64,000 nucleotides of DNA, from positions 3,675,459 to 3,739,458 of the forward strand of contig NZ_CAKLBX010000001.1 in assembly GCF_920987055.1 (NCBI RefSeq), in the 5' to 3' direction. The notes under the pieces were generated by a model. The model had not been told where the DNA came from, searched no databases, and worked only from the letters and a program-made list of their open reading frames with translations. A program made the position numbers and the translations under genes. Shown here piece by piece: positions 26,239 to 34,745 of this stretch (positions are counted from its first letter, which is position 1; each line of letters starts with the position of its first letter). This DNA comes from Novosphingobium sp. CECT 9465. GTDB lineage: Bacteria; Pseudomonadota; Alphaproteobacteria; Sphingomonadales; Sphingomonadaceae.

Positions 26239-26678
26239 AACGGCTTCACGATTACCAAGATCACGATCAGCGCGGCAGCAATGCCAGGCACTTCGTTGAG
26301 CATGCGCAGCTTCCGGCCGGTCAACCGGCGCTGGCCGGCGGCAAGCATCTGCGCGTAATTCGCCAGCCAGAAGTGATAGCCGGTCAGCGCCAGCACCAGC
26401 GCCAGCTTGGCGTGGAACCACCCTTGCGCAAAGGCGCCGATGCTCATCGCCAGCGCAAGGCCGAGCACCCAGACAACGATCAGCGAAGGCCACATGATGA
26501 TCTTCATCAGCTTGGCCTCGCGGTCCACCCACACCGCGTTTTCCGGCGATCCCAACGGTGCTTCCTGATGATACACGAAGAAGCGCGGCAGCATGAACAG
26601 GCCCGCCATCCAGAAGATCACGAAAATGAGATGGCCGGCCTTCAGCCAGAGATAGATCATCGCCAGTACCTGCTGCAT
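26235..26678 (-). CDS. hemJ: Protoporphyrinogen IX oxidase HemJ
   Basis: A 147-residue membrane protein with four hydrophobic segments and the conserved first helix YLWLKAGHLIFVIFWMAGLFMLPRFFVYH, whose His is a heme/substrate ligand in the HemJ family. It also has WFHAKLALVLALTGYHFW and a C-terminal GIAAALIVILVIVKPF. It oxidises protoporphyrinogen in the penultimate step of heme synthesis. It lies 92 bp downstream of hemE on the same strand, giving a two-gene heme unit. Confidence 0.93.
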   Translation of the reverse strand: MQQVLAMIYLWLKAGHLIFVIFWMAGLFMLPRFFVYHQEAPLGSPENAVWVDREAKLMKIIMWPSLIVVWVLGLALAMSIGAFAQGWFHAKLALVLALTGYHFWLANYAQMLAAGQRRLTGRKLRMLNEVPGIAAALIVILVIVKPF

Positions 26679-26770
26679 GAGTTGCGGTTCCGCCTGCCTA
26701 TGCGCCCATGCGGGCTATTTCGGCGCGGAAACCGTGGTTTGCAAGACGTTGATTCGTGTGGCGGAGAGGA

Positions 26771-27796
26771 TCAGCGCGACCAGCTTCGCACGATCTTCAG
26801 CAATTGCTCGACATTTTCGATGGGTGTGTGCTGGCCGATGCCGTGGCCCAGATTGAACACGTGCGGGCGGTCGGCAAATGCTTCCAGCACACGGATGGTC
26901 TGCACCGCCAGATCCGCGCCGCCGGACAGCAGCAGCAGCGGATCGAGATTGCCCTGTACCGGCATGTTCGCGGGCAGTTCACGCGCGGCCCACAGCGGGT
27001 CGATGGTTTCGTCCACACCCACCGCGTTGACCCCGGTTTCACGGGCATAGGCGGCGAGCTTTTCGCCCGCACCCTTGGGGAACCCGATTACCGGAACATG
27101 CGGATAGCGGCGCTGCATTGCGGCGGCGATCCTGGCGTTGGGTGCGATGACCCAGCGTTCGAACTGGGCAGGGGCAAGGCTGCCCGACCATGAATCGAAC
27201 AGTTGCAGGCCTTCTGCGCCCGCCTCGACCTGGCCTGAGAGGTATTCGATGGTCACGTCCGCGATCGCATCGATGATCGCCTGGAATGCACCCGGATCGC
27301 GATAGGCCATGGCGCGCGTATCGTGATGATCGCGGCTGCCTTCGCCTGCGACCATGTACGTCGCCACCGTCCACGGACTGCCTGCAAAGCCCAGCAGCGT
27401 CGTCTCAGGGCCGATCTGCGCCTTTACCTTGGCCACCGTCTCATAGATCGGGGCAAGACGCTCAGGCACGGCTGTGAGGCTTTCCAGCGTGGCATCGATG
27501 AGGCGTGGCGAGAGGTGCGGGCCTTCGCCAGCCAGAAACTGCAAGTCCTGCCCCATCGCATAAGGCACGATCAGGATGTCGGAAAACAGGATCGCACCGT
27601 CAAAGCCGAAGCGCCGGATAGGCTGCACGGTTACTTCAGCCGCAGCATCGGTATCGTAGACCAGCTTGAGGAACCCGCCGCGTTCTGCGCGAAGGGCGCG
27701 ATATTCGGGCAGGTAACGCCCGGCCTGTCGCATCAGCCAGATCGGACGACGGGCAAGATTGGCACCCTGGAGCGTATCGAGAAGCGGGCCGGGCAT
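26771..27796 (-). CDS. hemE: Uroporphyrinogen decarboxylase
   Basis: A 341-residue TIM-barrel enzyme converting uroporphyrinogen III to coproporphyrinogen III. Signatures PIWLMRQAGRYLPEYR near the N-terminus and GFAGSPWTVATYMVAG in the middle are both present, as is the late HVFNLGHGIGQHTP. It points away from the proposed oriC, exactly as hemE does in Caulobacter and Rickettsia. Confidence 0.97.
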   Translation of the reverse strand: MPGPLLDTLQGANLARRPIWLMRQAGRYLPEYRALRAERGGFLKLVYDTDAAAEVTVQPIRRFGFDGAILFSDILIVPYAMGQDLQFLAGEGPHLSPRLIDATLESLTAVPERLAPIYETVAKVKAQIGPETTLLGFAGSPWTVATYMVAGEGSRDHHDTRAMAYRDPGAFQAIIDAIADVTIEYLSGQVEAGAEGLQLFDSWSGSLAPAQFERWVIAPNARIAAAMQRRYPHVPVIGFPKGAGEKLAAYARETGVNAVGVDETIDPLWAARELPANMPVQGNLDPLLLLSGGADLAVQTIRVLEAFADRPHVFNLGHGIGQHTPIENVEQLLKIVRSWSR

Positions 27797-28133
27797 CGCG
27801 GGTTTCGATCCATTCTACTTAAACTAGATTCTTAGAATCAGGTTGATGGTGTTAGTTGGCCCTGTGGAAAGCGGGGATTGCGGCGCTCTGCCCGATTTGT
27901 GAGTCCGCTTCCACCCTTTTCCACATGTCCGACTCTGCCCGAAATCAGGTCAAGAACAAGTTCTCACCGCTCTCCACAGGCTGGGGAAAAGCCTGTCCCC
28001 CTGTCCACAACCGGAGGTGGGAAGGGCGGGAAACAAGCATGGAATCGCCCGTTCAACTTGTGCCCGACGCTGTCCCGTGGTTTATCGGTCCTGTTTCCAC
28101 AAGGCTTTCCCGGCCCCCCATGAAAGCGCCAAA
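27797..28133. other. oriC: Proposed chromosomal replication origin (oriC)
   Basis: The 337-bp gap between divergent hemE and ppsR contains five DnaA-box-like nonamers of the form NTNTCCACA: TGTGGAAAG (27863-27871, reverse), TTTTCCACA (27917-27925), CTCTCCACA (27970-27978), CTGTCCACA (28001-28009) and GTTTCCACA (28093-28101). An AT-rich segment at 27812-27860 beside hemE includes the palindrome GATTCTTAGAATC (27827-27839) and could be the unwinding element. In Caulobacter crescentus and Rickettsia the origin lies in this same hemE/RP001-like position. parABS lies 17-21 kb to the left. Confidence 0.8.
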
Positions 28134-28976
28134 ATGCAGCGGTTGCACTTGCATCTCCTGTCGGATTCCACGGGCGAAACGCTGGAGATGATCGCCAAGG
28201 CTGCGCTTGCGCAGTTCGATGGCGCAGATGTGGTGCGCCACTTCTGGCCGATGGTCCGCTCCATGCAGCATCTCGATCGTATCATGGGTGAAATCGCCGC
28301 CAATCCGGGCCTTGTGCTTTATACCCTGGTCAATCCTGAAACGCGTGAACGGCTGGAAAAGCGCTGCGTCACTTTGGGCCTGCCCAGCGTTGCTGCGCTC
28401 GATACCGTCACCGATGCCCTGCAGCAGCAATTGGGTGTGCAGGCCAAGGGGCGACCGGGCCGCCAGCACATCATGGATGAGGCCTATTTCGCGCGCGTCG
28501 ACGCGATCCAGTTCACGATCGCACACGATGACGGCGTGAACTGGGAAAACTGGGAAGAGGCCGATATCCTGCTTGCGGGTGTCTCGCGCAGCTCCAAGAC
28601 GCCCACCTCGATCTACCTGGCCAACCGCGGCTACAAGGTCGCCAATATTCCCATCGTGATCGAAAGTCCGCCGCCGCCGATGCTGTTTTCGTTGGGCCGA
28701 CCGCTGGTGGTGGGTCTCACCACCAGCCCGGAACGCCTGATCGCGGTGCGGCGCAACCGCCTGCTCTCGCTCAACCAGGTTCCTGAAACGGCCTATGTGG
28801 ATAACGATCAGGTCACGCGCGAAGTGCAGTATGCGCGGCGCATGTTTGCCGATAACGGCTGGCCGGTAATCGATGTCTCGCGCCGCTCTATCGAGGAAAC
28901 CGCAGCGGCGGTGATCAATCTGTACAACGAACGCGCCGCCGGTGGCGGCAGTGGTGATGGTGTAAAACCGATATGA
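28134..28976 (+). CDS. ppsR: Pyruvate, phosphate dikinase regulatory kinase/pyrophosphorylase (DUF299)
   Basis: A 280-residue DUF299 protein that phosphorylates and dephosphorylates PEP-generating dikinases (PPDK or PEP synthase) using ADP and phosphate. It starts [23 protein letters not shown] and carries the P-loop [27 protein letters not shown] and the [18 protein letters not shown] region. I start at the ATG at 28134; the frame to the left reads into the origin and lacks similarity. It is the RP001 homologue that flanks alphaproteobacterial origins. Confidence 0.94.
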   Translation: MQRLHLHLLSDSTGETLEMIAKAALAQFDGADVVRHFWPMVRSMQHLDRIMGEIAANPGLVLYTLVNPETRERLEKRCVTLGLPSVAALDTVTDALQQQLGVQAKGRPGRQHIMDEAYFARVDAIQFTIAHDDGVNWENWEEADILLAGVSRSSKTPTSIYLANRGYKVANIPIVIESPPPPMLFSLGRPLVVGLTTSPERLIAVRRNRLLSLNQVPETAYVDNDQVTREVQYARRMFADNGWPVIDVSRRSIEETAAAVINLYNERAAGGGSGDGVKPI

Positions 28977-28989
28977 ATTTCATCAGCTT

Positions 28990-29577
28990 ATGTCCATGAT
29001 CCTGGCCAGCCAGAGCGCCTCGCGCAAGGCGATGCTCGAAGCCGCAGGCGTTCCGTTCGAAGCGCGCGCAGGCCATGTCGATGAAGGCGCGATCAAGCGT
29101 GAACTGATCGGGGTTCCGCCCGGCGATATTGCGCTGATCCTTGCCGAAGCCAAAGCGCTGGCGGTTTCGGTCGGCGCACCGGGGCGACTGGTGCTGGGCG
29201 GGGATTCGCTGGTCGAAGTCTGCGGTCGCCTGTTCGACAAGCCGGTCAGCCGGGAAAACGCGGCCGAACACCTTGCGTTCTTTTCCGGCAACGAAATGCG
29301 CCTTCATTCCGCCGCGGTGCTGATGCGTGATGGCCAATGCGTCTGGCGCCACGTTGAATGCGCGCGGCTCAAGGTTCGCAGCCTTTCCGACAGCTTTATC
29401 CAGAGCTATCTCCACAGGGAATGGCCTGCCGTTTCGGGCTGCGTCGGGGTGTTCCGCATGGAGGCGCTTGGCGCGCAATTGTTCGAAGCGGTTGAAGGCA
29501 GCCATTTCACCGTGCTGGGCATGCCACTGCTGGCGCTGCTCGGTGCCCTGCGCGATCTCGGAGAACTCGAAGCGTGA
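28990..29577 (+). CDS. maf: Maf-family nucleoside triphosphate pyrophosphatase
   Basis: A 195-residue Maf/HAM1-like house-cleaning enzyme hydrolysing modified or canonical NTPs to NMPs. [23 protein letters not shown] is the family start, and [10 protein letters not shown] replaces the usual GADT-type motif. [23 protein letters not shown] follows. The gene starts 13 bp after ppsR, and its stop overlaps the GTG start of aroE. Confidence 0.92.
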   Translation: MSMILASQSASRKAMLEAAGVPFEARAGHVDEGAIKRELIGVPPGDIALILAEAKALAVSVGAPGRLVLGGDSLVEVCGRLFDKPVSRENAAEHLAFFSGNEMRLHSAAVLMRDGQCVWRHVECARLKVRSLSDSFIQSYLHREWPAVSGCVGVFRMEALGAQLFEAVEGSHFTVLGMPLLALLGALRDLGELEA

Positions 29578-30428
29578 CTGCCTATGCCGAAGTGATCGGC
29601 GATCCGATTGCCCAATCCAAATCGCCGGTGATTCACGGTTTCTGGCTTGAGAAGCTGGGCATCGCAGCCGATTATCGCCGCGCCCATGTCAAGGCCGATG
29701 ATCTGGCGGATTACCTTGCCGCGCGCCACGCCGATCCTGCGTGGCGCGGCTGCAACGTCACCATGCCGCACAAGCAGGCGGTCATTCCCTTGCTCGACCG
29801 GCTCGATCCGCTCGCCGCGCGAATCGGCGCGGTCAACACCATCGTCCGCGAACAGGGCGCGCTGATCGGGTACAATACCGATGCGCCGGGCTTCCTCGAA
29901 CCTTTGCAACCACTGCTGGCGCAGACCCACTATTTCCGCATGGCCCGCGTGCTCGGCACCGGCGGCGCGGCACGCGCGATCATTGCCGCGCTGGCAGACG
30001 CCGGGCTGGTCATCGTGCTGGCAGGCCGCAACGTGGAAAAGGCGCGCGCCCTGCTCGATGAACTCGATCCCGGCGGCGAACACCACGTCGCCCCGCTCGA
30101 TCATTTTGCCGATGCCACGGATTTCGCCTTCGACGATCGTGAAGGTTGCCTCGATCTGGTTGTCAATGCTTCCGCGCTGGGCATGACCGGGCAACCGCCG
30201 CTTCCCTTCGATCTCAGCCATGCGCCGCCCGGATCGGTATTCTACGATATCGTCACCAGCCCGCTCGAAACCGGGTTCCTCAAGGCGGCGCGCGATTCCG
30301 GTTTCGTCACCATCGATGGCCTGTCGATGCTGATCGGGCAGGCCGACCACGCCTTTCGCCGGTTCTTCGGCGCGGTGCCGCCGCGCGGGGAGGCTGATGC
30401 TGAACTGCGCGCGAGGCTGCTGGCATGA
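29574..30428 (+). CDS. aroE: Shikimate dehydrogenase
   Basis: A 284-residue NADP enzyme reducing 3-dehydroshikimate. N-terminal [21 protein letters not shown], the catalytic lysine in [20 protein letters not shown], the nucleotide loop [12 protein letters not shown], and the C-terminal [18 protein letters not shown]. The GTG start overlaps the maf stop and its stop overlaps coaE, so maf, aroE and coaE are translationally coupled. Confidence 0.95.
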   Translation: MTAYAEVIGDPIAQSKSPVIHGFWLEKLGIAADYRRAHVKADDLADYLAARHADPAWRGCNVTMPHKQAVIPLLDRLDPLAARIGAVNTIVREQGALIGYNTDAPGFLEPLQPLLAQTHYFRMARVLGTGGAARAIIAALADAGLVIVLAGRNVEKARALLDELDPGGEHHVAPLDHFADATDFAFDDREGCLDLVVNASALGMTGQPPLPFDLSHAPPGSVFYDIVTSPLETGFLKAARDSGFVTIDGLSMLIGQADHAFRRFFGAVPPRGEADAELRARLLA

Positions 30429-31030
30429 CCCGCCCGTTCATCGCCGGGCTGACCGGCTCGATCGGGATGGGCAAATCGGCGGTCGCGCAGATGTTGCGCG
30501 AACTGGGCGTACCAGTGTTCGATGCCGATGCCGCCGTCCATCACCTGCAGGGGCCGGATGGTGAACTGCTTCCCGCCATCGAAGCCGCATTTCCCGGTAC
30601 GACCGGTCCCGAAGGCGTCAGGCGTCAGACTCTTGGCGCGCAGGTATTCGGTGATCCCGCGGCGCTCAAGCGCCTCGAAGCCATCGTCCATCCCGCCGTC
30701 TCGCGCATGCGTGAGGCTTTTCTGGTCGAACACATGGCCGCGCCCCTTGTGGTTTTCGACATTCCCCTGCTGTTCGAAAAGGGCCACGGTGCCGATCTCG
30801 ACGCAGTGCTGGTCGTGTCCGCGCCCGCTGCTGTCCAGCGCGAACGTGTGCTGGCCCGGCCGGGCATGACGCCCGAAAAGTTCGCGCATATCCTCTCGCT
30901 GCAAGTGCCCGATGCCGAAAAGCGCGCCCGCGCCACGCACGTTATCGATACTGGCGTCACGCTTGCGCAGACACGGGCGCAGGTGGCGGCGCTGGTCGCG
31001 GCTATCCGCGAAAAAAACCCGCGGGACTGA
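30425..31030 (+). CDS. coaE: Dephospho-CoA kinase
   Basis: A 201-residue P-loop kinase for the last step of coenzyme A synthesis. P-loop GLTGSIGMGKS (about 7-17), PVFDADAAVHHL, LVVFDIPLLFEKG, and the C-terminal ADATHVIDTG-type stretch (RATHVIDTGVTLAQTRAQV). Start and stop context is as expected in the origin-flanking operon. Confidence 0.95.
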   Translation: MTRPFIAGLTGSIGMGKSAVAQMLRELGVPVFDADAAVHHLQGPDGELLPAIEAAFPGTTGPEGVRRQTLGAQVFGDPAALKRLEAIVHPAVSRMREAFLVEHMAAPLVVFDIPLLFEKGHGADLDAVLVVSAPAAVQRERVLARPGMTPEKFAHILSLQVPDAEKRARATHVIDTGVTLAQTRAQVAALVAAIREKNPRD

Positions 31031-31078
31031 ACCCGACTCCCCTTGCCAGCCCCGGATTGCAGGTCCACATATCCCCTA

Positions 31079-31765
31079 ATGCGTGAGATCGTTTTCGATA
31101 CAGAAACGACCGGCCTCGATCCCAGATCGGGGGATAGACTGGTGGAAATCGGTTGCATCGAGATGGTCAACAAGGTGCCGTCGGGTGCCGTTTATCACTG
31201 CTATTTCAATCCTGAACGCGATATGCCGGCAGAAGCCGAGGCCGTTCATGGCCTGTCGATCGCATTCCTTTCGGACAAGCCGAAATTTGCCGAAAAGGCA
31301 GGCGAATTCCTCGATTTCATCCAGGATTCGCCGCTGGTCGCGCATAATGCGGGGTTCGATTTCGGATTCATCAATAACGAGCTTGAATCGTGCGGGCTTG
31401 AACCCGTCAGCCGTGATCGCATGATCGATACGGTGGCGATTGCCCGGCGCAAGCACCCCGGTGCCAAGCTCAGCCTTGATGCCTTGTGCACGCGTTACGG
31501 GATCGACCGCAGCCACCGTACCCTGCACGGGGCACTGCTGGACGCTGAACTGCTTGCGCAGCTTTATGTCGAGCTGCAGGGCGGCAGACAGATCGGTCTC
31601 GAACTCGCTGCAGAAGCGGCGATGCCGACCGAAGGTTCAATGACCGTCACGTCGTCGGTTACCCGCGTATTCCGTTCCCCGCGCCCGCATGCCGCGAGCG
31701 CGCAGGAGCTGGCCCGCCATACAGAATTCATGGCGGGTTTCAGTGAGCCGATCTGGTCACGCTGA
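31079..31765 (+). CDS. dnaQ: DNA polymerase III epsilon subunit (3'-5' proofreading exonuclease)
   Basis: A 228-residue DEDDh exonuclease. Exo I IVFDTETTGLDP, Exo II VAHNAGFDFGFINNEL, and Exo III HRTLHGALLDAELLAQLYVEL carry the Asp, Glu, Asp, Asp and His ligands. A C-terminal tail follows that binds the alpha subunit. I prefer the ATG at 31079 over the frame start at 31043. It is rightward in the ppsR-to-dnaQ run. Confidence 0.94.
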   Translation: MREIVFDTETTGLDPRSGDRLVEIGCIEMVNKVPSGAVYHCYFNPERDMPAEAEAVHGLSIAFLSDKPKFAEKAGEFLDFIQDSPLVAHNAGFDFGFINNELESCGLEPVSRDRMIDTVAIARRKHPGAKLSLDALCTRYGIDRSHRTLHGALLDAELLAQLYVELQGGRQIGLELAAEAAMPTEGSMTVTSSVTRVFRSPRPHAASAQELARHTEFMAGFSEPIWSR

Positions 31766-31812
31766 TGGTGTGATCAAGGCCGGCTTGCCCGAGTGTACAG
31801 GAGAAGTAGCTT

Positions 31813-32397
31813 ATGGATATTCGCGTTTCGGGACACCAGGTCGATACCGGCGCTGCATTGCAGACACATGCCGAGGAACGTCTTTCCACCATCGTCGACA
31901 AGTACTTCTCCCGAGCGCTTTCCTCGCATGTCACGATGGGGAAAGCCCCGCACGGCGGTTTCCGCTGCGATATCGTCACACATGTCACCAACGGTCTGAT
32001 CCTCAAGGGCGGGGCCATCGCGCAGGACGCGCACGCCGCGCTCGACCAGTCGGCCGACAAGATCGAAAAGCAGCTGCGCCGCTACAAGCGCCGGCTCAAG
32101 GATCGCCACGAAAACGCCGATCACGCGCGCAAGACCGATGAATCCAACCTCGTCGTGCAGGATGCCGCCTATACCGTGTTCGCCCATGATGAGGCGGGCG
32201 AGGAGGAACCCGCCGATGCTCCGCTGGTCATCGCCGAAACCCGCGTCGACGTGCCGACGGCCACCGTCTCGGATGCGGTGATGATGCTCGATCTTCGCAA
32301 CACCAATGCGCTGATGTTCAAGAATGCCGGAACCGGCGTTCACAACATGGTCTATCGTCGGGGCGATGGTTCGATCGGCTGGGTCGAACCCAAGTAA
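31813..32397 (+). CDS. hpf: Long-form ribosome hibernation promoting factor
   Basis: A 194-residue long HPF that dimerises 70S ribosomes in stationary phase. N-terminal S30AE domain (MDIRVSGHQVDTGAALQTHAEERLSTIVDKYF), a linker, then the C-terminal dimerisation domain with DVPTATVSDAVMMLDLRNTNALMFKNAGTG and GSIGWVEP. The ribosome-binding site AGGAG is 9 nt before the ATG. It is followed by a hairpin terminator and then ptsN, an order common in Proteobacteria. Confidence 0.95.
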   Translation: MDIRVSGHQVDTGAALQTHAEERLSTIVDKYFSRALSSHVTMGKAPHGGFRCDIVTHVTNGLILKGGAIAQDAHAALDQSADKIEKQLRRYKRRLKDRHENADHARKTDESNLVVQDAAYTVFAHDEAGEEEPADAPLVIAETRVDVPTATVSDAVMMLDLRNTNALMFKNAGTGVHNMVYRRGDGSIGWVEPK

Positions 32398-32420
32398 TCG
32401 CCACGCCGAAGGATGGTTCA

Positions 32421-32456
32421 AAACGGGGAGGGGGCGTAACCGTCCGCTCCCCGTTT
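32421..32456 (+). terminator. Hairpin terminator after hpf
   Basis: AAACGGGGAG / CTCCCCGTTT, 10-bp perfect arms around a 16-nt loop. The T run is short, being part of the stem. Confidence 0.7.
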
Positions 32457-32565
32457 GCGATGGCACTTCTGCCGCGCGCTTTGCTCTTGCGTTCCCCGGC
32501 GTTCGGGCGCATTGCGCGCCACAATTCACCGTGTATTTGCAATTTTGTGATCTATTCCATCCGCT

Positions 32566-33027
32566 ATGACGGCTCTCTTCACGCTCGATCAACTGGCCGT
32601 CCGCATGGTCTGCGCCGATAACAAGCAGCAGATCCTTGCCGATCTCGCTCGCTGCTTTGCGGATGTCTACGCGCTTGATTTCGATGCGGTCGCCGATGGT
32701 ATCGAGGAGCGCGAAAAGCTGGGCAGCACCGGCTTCGGGCGTGGCGTCGCCATTCCCCACGCCCGGATCGATGCATTGGAGCGCCCGGTCGCGGCGTTCT
32801 TCCGGCTTGAAAACCCTGTGGAATTTGCATCGGCCGATGGCATGCCGGTCGATTGCGTGTTCGGCCTGCTCTCGCCCTCGCAGGCGGGTGCCACCCACTT
32901 GCAGGCCTTGGCTGCCATCTCGCGGCTGATGCGCGATGAACGCATGCACGAACGGTTGATTTCCGCTCCCAATGCCGAGGCTCTTTACGGTCTGCTGGTC
33001 AATGTGATCGACCGTGACGCCGCCTGA
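32566..33027 (+). CDS. ptsN: PTS IIA-like nitrogen-regulatory protein PtsN
   Basis: A 153-residue EIIA-Ntr. The phosphorylated histidine is in GVAIPHARID at about residues 61-70, preceded by REKLGSTGFGRG. In the nitrogen PTS, PtsP (59000-61279 in this window) passes phosphate to NPr and then PtsN, which tunes potassium transport, stringent response and carbon stores. No npr gene lies in the window. It overlaps the thioesterase start by 14 nt. Confidence 0.94.
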   Translation: MTALFTLDQLAVRMVCADNKQQILADLARCFADVYALDFDAVADGIEEREKLGSTGFGRGVAIPHARIDALERPVAAFFRLENPVEFASADGMPVDCVFGLLSPSQAGATHLQALAAISRLMRDERMHERLISAPNAEALYGLLVNVIDRDAA

Positions 33028-33508
33028 ATTCGGGCCGGGCAGCGATAGCAGTGCAGCGCTGCACTGGCGTGCACTCGAAGGCCTTTACGGCTCTGCTCCG
33101 GTCAATAACCTGTTCGAATCGCGGCTTGAAATCGTGGCCGAGGGCATTTCTCGCATTCATTTCAATGTCACCCGCGCCTGTTTCCATGCGGCGGGCGCGG
33201 CGCATGGCACGATCTACTTCAAGATGCTCGACGATGCTGCGTTTTACGCGGCCAATACCCTTGTCACGGATCGCTTCCTGCTGACCACGTCATTCAACCT
33301 GCTGTTCACCCAGCCTATTCACGAAGGGCCGCTGATCGCCGAAGGGCACTGGGTGTCCGGCCGCCGCCGTGTTCTGGTTGCCGAAGCGCGCCTGATCGAT
33401 GCCCAGGGCGAGGAAGTCGGGCGCGGCACCGGTACTTTCCAGCGTTCGCGAATCCCGCTGTCGAGCCTAGACGGCTATAACGCCGGGCTGCGCGCGGCAC
33501 TCGCCTGA
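33014..33508 (+). CDS. PaaI-type hotdog-fold thioesterase
   Basis: A 164-residue hotdog protein: the hot-dog helix region GAAHGTIYFKMLDDAAFYAANTLV and strands RFLLTTSFNLLFTQPIHEGPLIAEGHWVSGRRRVLVAEARLID. Likely hydrolyses an acyl- or aryl-CoA thioester. It starts at GTG within the ptsN end (14-nt overlap) and is 1 nt from DUF1491, forming a compact ptsN-thioesterase-DUF1491 unit. Confidence 0.85.
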   Translation: MTPPEFGPGSDSSAALHWRALEGLYGSAPVNNLFESRLEIVAEGISRIHFNVTRACFHAAGAAHGTIYFKMLDDAAFYAANTLVTDRFLLTTSFNLLFTQPIHEGPLIAEGHWVSGRRRVLVAEARLIDAQGEEVGRGTGTFQRSRIPLSSLDGYNAGLRAALA

Positions 33509-33509
33509 A

Positions 33510-33851
33510 ATGGACAGCAGGCTTCCCGCTCACCTGGAAGTATCCGGTCTGATCCGCACGGCGCAGGCCACAGGCGATTTCGGCATGGTCCTTCACAAGG
33601 GCGAGCGAGACGGCGGGACCATCCTGATCGTTATACTGGACAATCAAGGGCTTGGCCGCCTGTTCGAACGGATGCCGCAGCTTGATGGCAGCCGCAAATG
33701 GATCGAAGTAAAGGCTCAAGTATCTGAGAATAAATCAGAATTTGAAGATTATTTGAGCCGCCGGATACGTCAGGACCCGGACGTGTGGATAGTCGAACTG
33801 ACTGTCGCAAAAGTGGAACAGTTCATCTGCGAGAACCTGTCGTCCCGGTGA
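33510..33851 (+). CDS. DUF1491 family protein
   Basis: A 113-residue protein of an alphaproteobacteria-specific family of unknown function: RLPAHLEVSGLIRTAQATGDFGMVLHKGERDGG, then SRRIRQDPDVWIVELTVAKVEQFI. No membrane segment is seen. The 3' part (about 33720-33800) has unusually low GC for this window. It is last in the ptsN unit. Confidence 0.85.
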   Translation: MDSRLPAHLEVSGLIRTAQATGDFGMVLHKGERDGGTILIVILDNQGLGRLFERMPQLDGSRKWIEVKAQVSENKSEFEDYLSRRIRQDPDVWIVELTVAKVEQFICENLSSR

Positions 33852-33858
33852 ACGCGGG

Positions 33859-34066
33859 TTGACTCTTCGCCCCCGCACAATAAAGGCACCGCACCGATTT
33901 TGCGCAGGCGATGACGGAAGGCGATGGCGCCAACCGCATTGGCACGCAGACGGGGGGCAACCGACATGGCCCTTCGGCATTTCGCCCCCGCGCGGCTTTT
34001 CAGCCCGTGCGGCAGGGCTTTTTGTCGCGCCATGGCTGGAAGCTCACCGCACTTTGACGATGTTGG
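33859..34066 (+). promoter_or_regulatory. Structured leader of the cell-wall hydrolase gene
   Basis: No reading frame fits this 200-bp gap, but it is dense in potential RNA structure: GCCAA-CCGCA-TTGGC, then GGGGGC pairing with GCCCCC around an inner GCC-CTTC-GGC hairpin. An AGCCC/GGGCT stem at about 34002-34020 runs straight into TTTTTG some 40 bp before the start codon. A terminator-like hairpin at the end of a folded leader is the layout of a riboswitch or attenuator. I cannot match it to a known class. TTGACT at 33859 may be a -35 box. Confidence 0.45.
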
Positions 34067-34687
34067 ATGAGCAAGAAATTCCGTTACGCCGCCACGCTGA
34101 GCATGGCTGCGACTTTTATCACAACGCTGCTGAGCACGAGCGGATCCCATGCCAATGCGCAAGGATTCAACGCTCCTGTCGCCATCGCGACAACTTTCAT
34201 CTCCCAGCCGGTCATTCAGGCCATTGCTCCTGTACAGCCTGAGACCACGGAGTCCGCGCAAGATGCAGTCGTCGCGTCTTCGCTGGCCGATCTGGTAGAG
34301 AACACCCCCGCCCCCGCAGCCCTTTCCGATGAACTGGAATGCCTGGCCGGAGCCATCTTTTTCGAAGCGAAAAGCGAATCGCTGGCTGGCCAGCTCGCTG
34401 TCGGCCGTGTGGTGATCGCGCGTTCGCAGTCGGGTCGTTTCCCTGCGTCTTATTGCGGCGTAGTGTACCAGCCTTCGCAATTCTCGTTCGTCCGCGGCCG
34501 TTCGATGCCTTCGATCAACCGCGCCAGCGCCGCGTGGCAGAATGCCGTGCGCGTTGCGGTGATCGCCGATCAGGGTTTGTGGAAAAGCCCGGTGGAAGGC
34601 GCGATGTTCTTCCACGCCACGCATGTCTCGCCCCGCTGGGGCAAGGCACGCATGGCGAAGATCGATGGTCACATCTTCTACCGCTGA
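34067..34687 (+). CDS. Cell wall hydrolase (SleB/CwlJ, Hydrolase_2)
   Basis: A 206-residue exported protein. Signal peptide MSKKFRYAATLSMAATFITTLLSTSGSHANA, a low-complexity linker, then the Hydrolase_2 domain: DELECLAGAIFFEAKSESLAGQLAVGRVVIAR, with the catalytic Glu in FFEA, YCGVVYQPSQFSFVRGR, and GAMFFHATHVSPRW. It is a lytic-type peptidoglycan hydrolase related to spore cortex enzymes but common in non-sporing alphaproteobacteria. Expression may be set by the structured leader upstream. Confidence 0.9.
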   Translation: MSKKFRYAATLSMAATFITTLLSTSGSHANAQGFNAPVAIATTFISQPVIQAIAPVQPETTESAQDAVVASSLADLVENTPAPAALSDELECLAGAIFFEAKSESLAGQLAVGRVVIARSQSGRFPASYCGVVYQPSQFSFVRGRSMPSINRASAAWQNAVRVAVIADQGLWKSPVEGAMFFHATHVSPRWGKARMAKIDGHIFYR

Positions 34688-34711
34688 TCGCATTACATTG
34701 TGTCTGACATG

Positions 34712-34745
34712 AAAAAGGCCGGTTCCGCAGGGGACCGGCCTTTTT
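34712..34745 (+). terminator. Terminator of the cell-wall hydrolase gene
   Basis: AAAAAGGCCGGTTCC, loop GCAG, GGGACCGGCCTTTTT: 15-bp stem with one G-T pair, strong T run. It works in both directions. Confidence 0.9.

Noticed and set aside
27815..27840. CtrA-type site (TTAA-N7-TTAA) in the origin
   Set aside because: TTAA is present but the second half is at the wrong spacing and reads TTAG.
33870..34066. c-di-AMP, c-di-GMP, ZTP or fluoride riboswitch
   Set aside because: Some short pieces look similar, but none of the core consensus blocks of these classes can be laid on the sequence in order.
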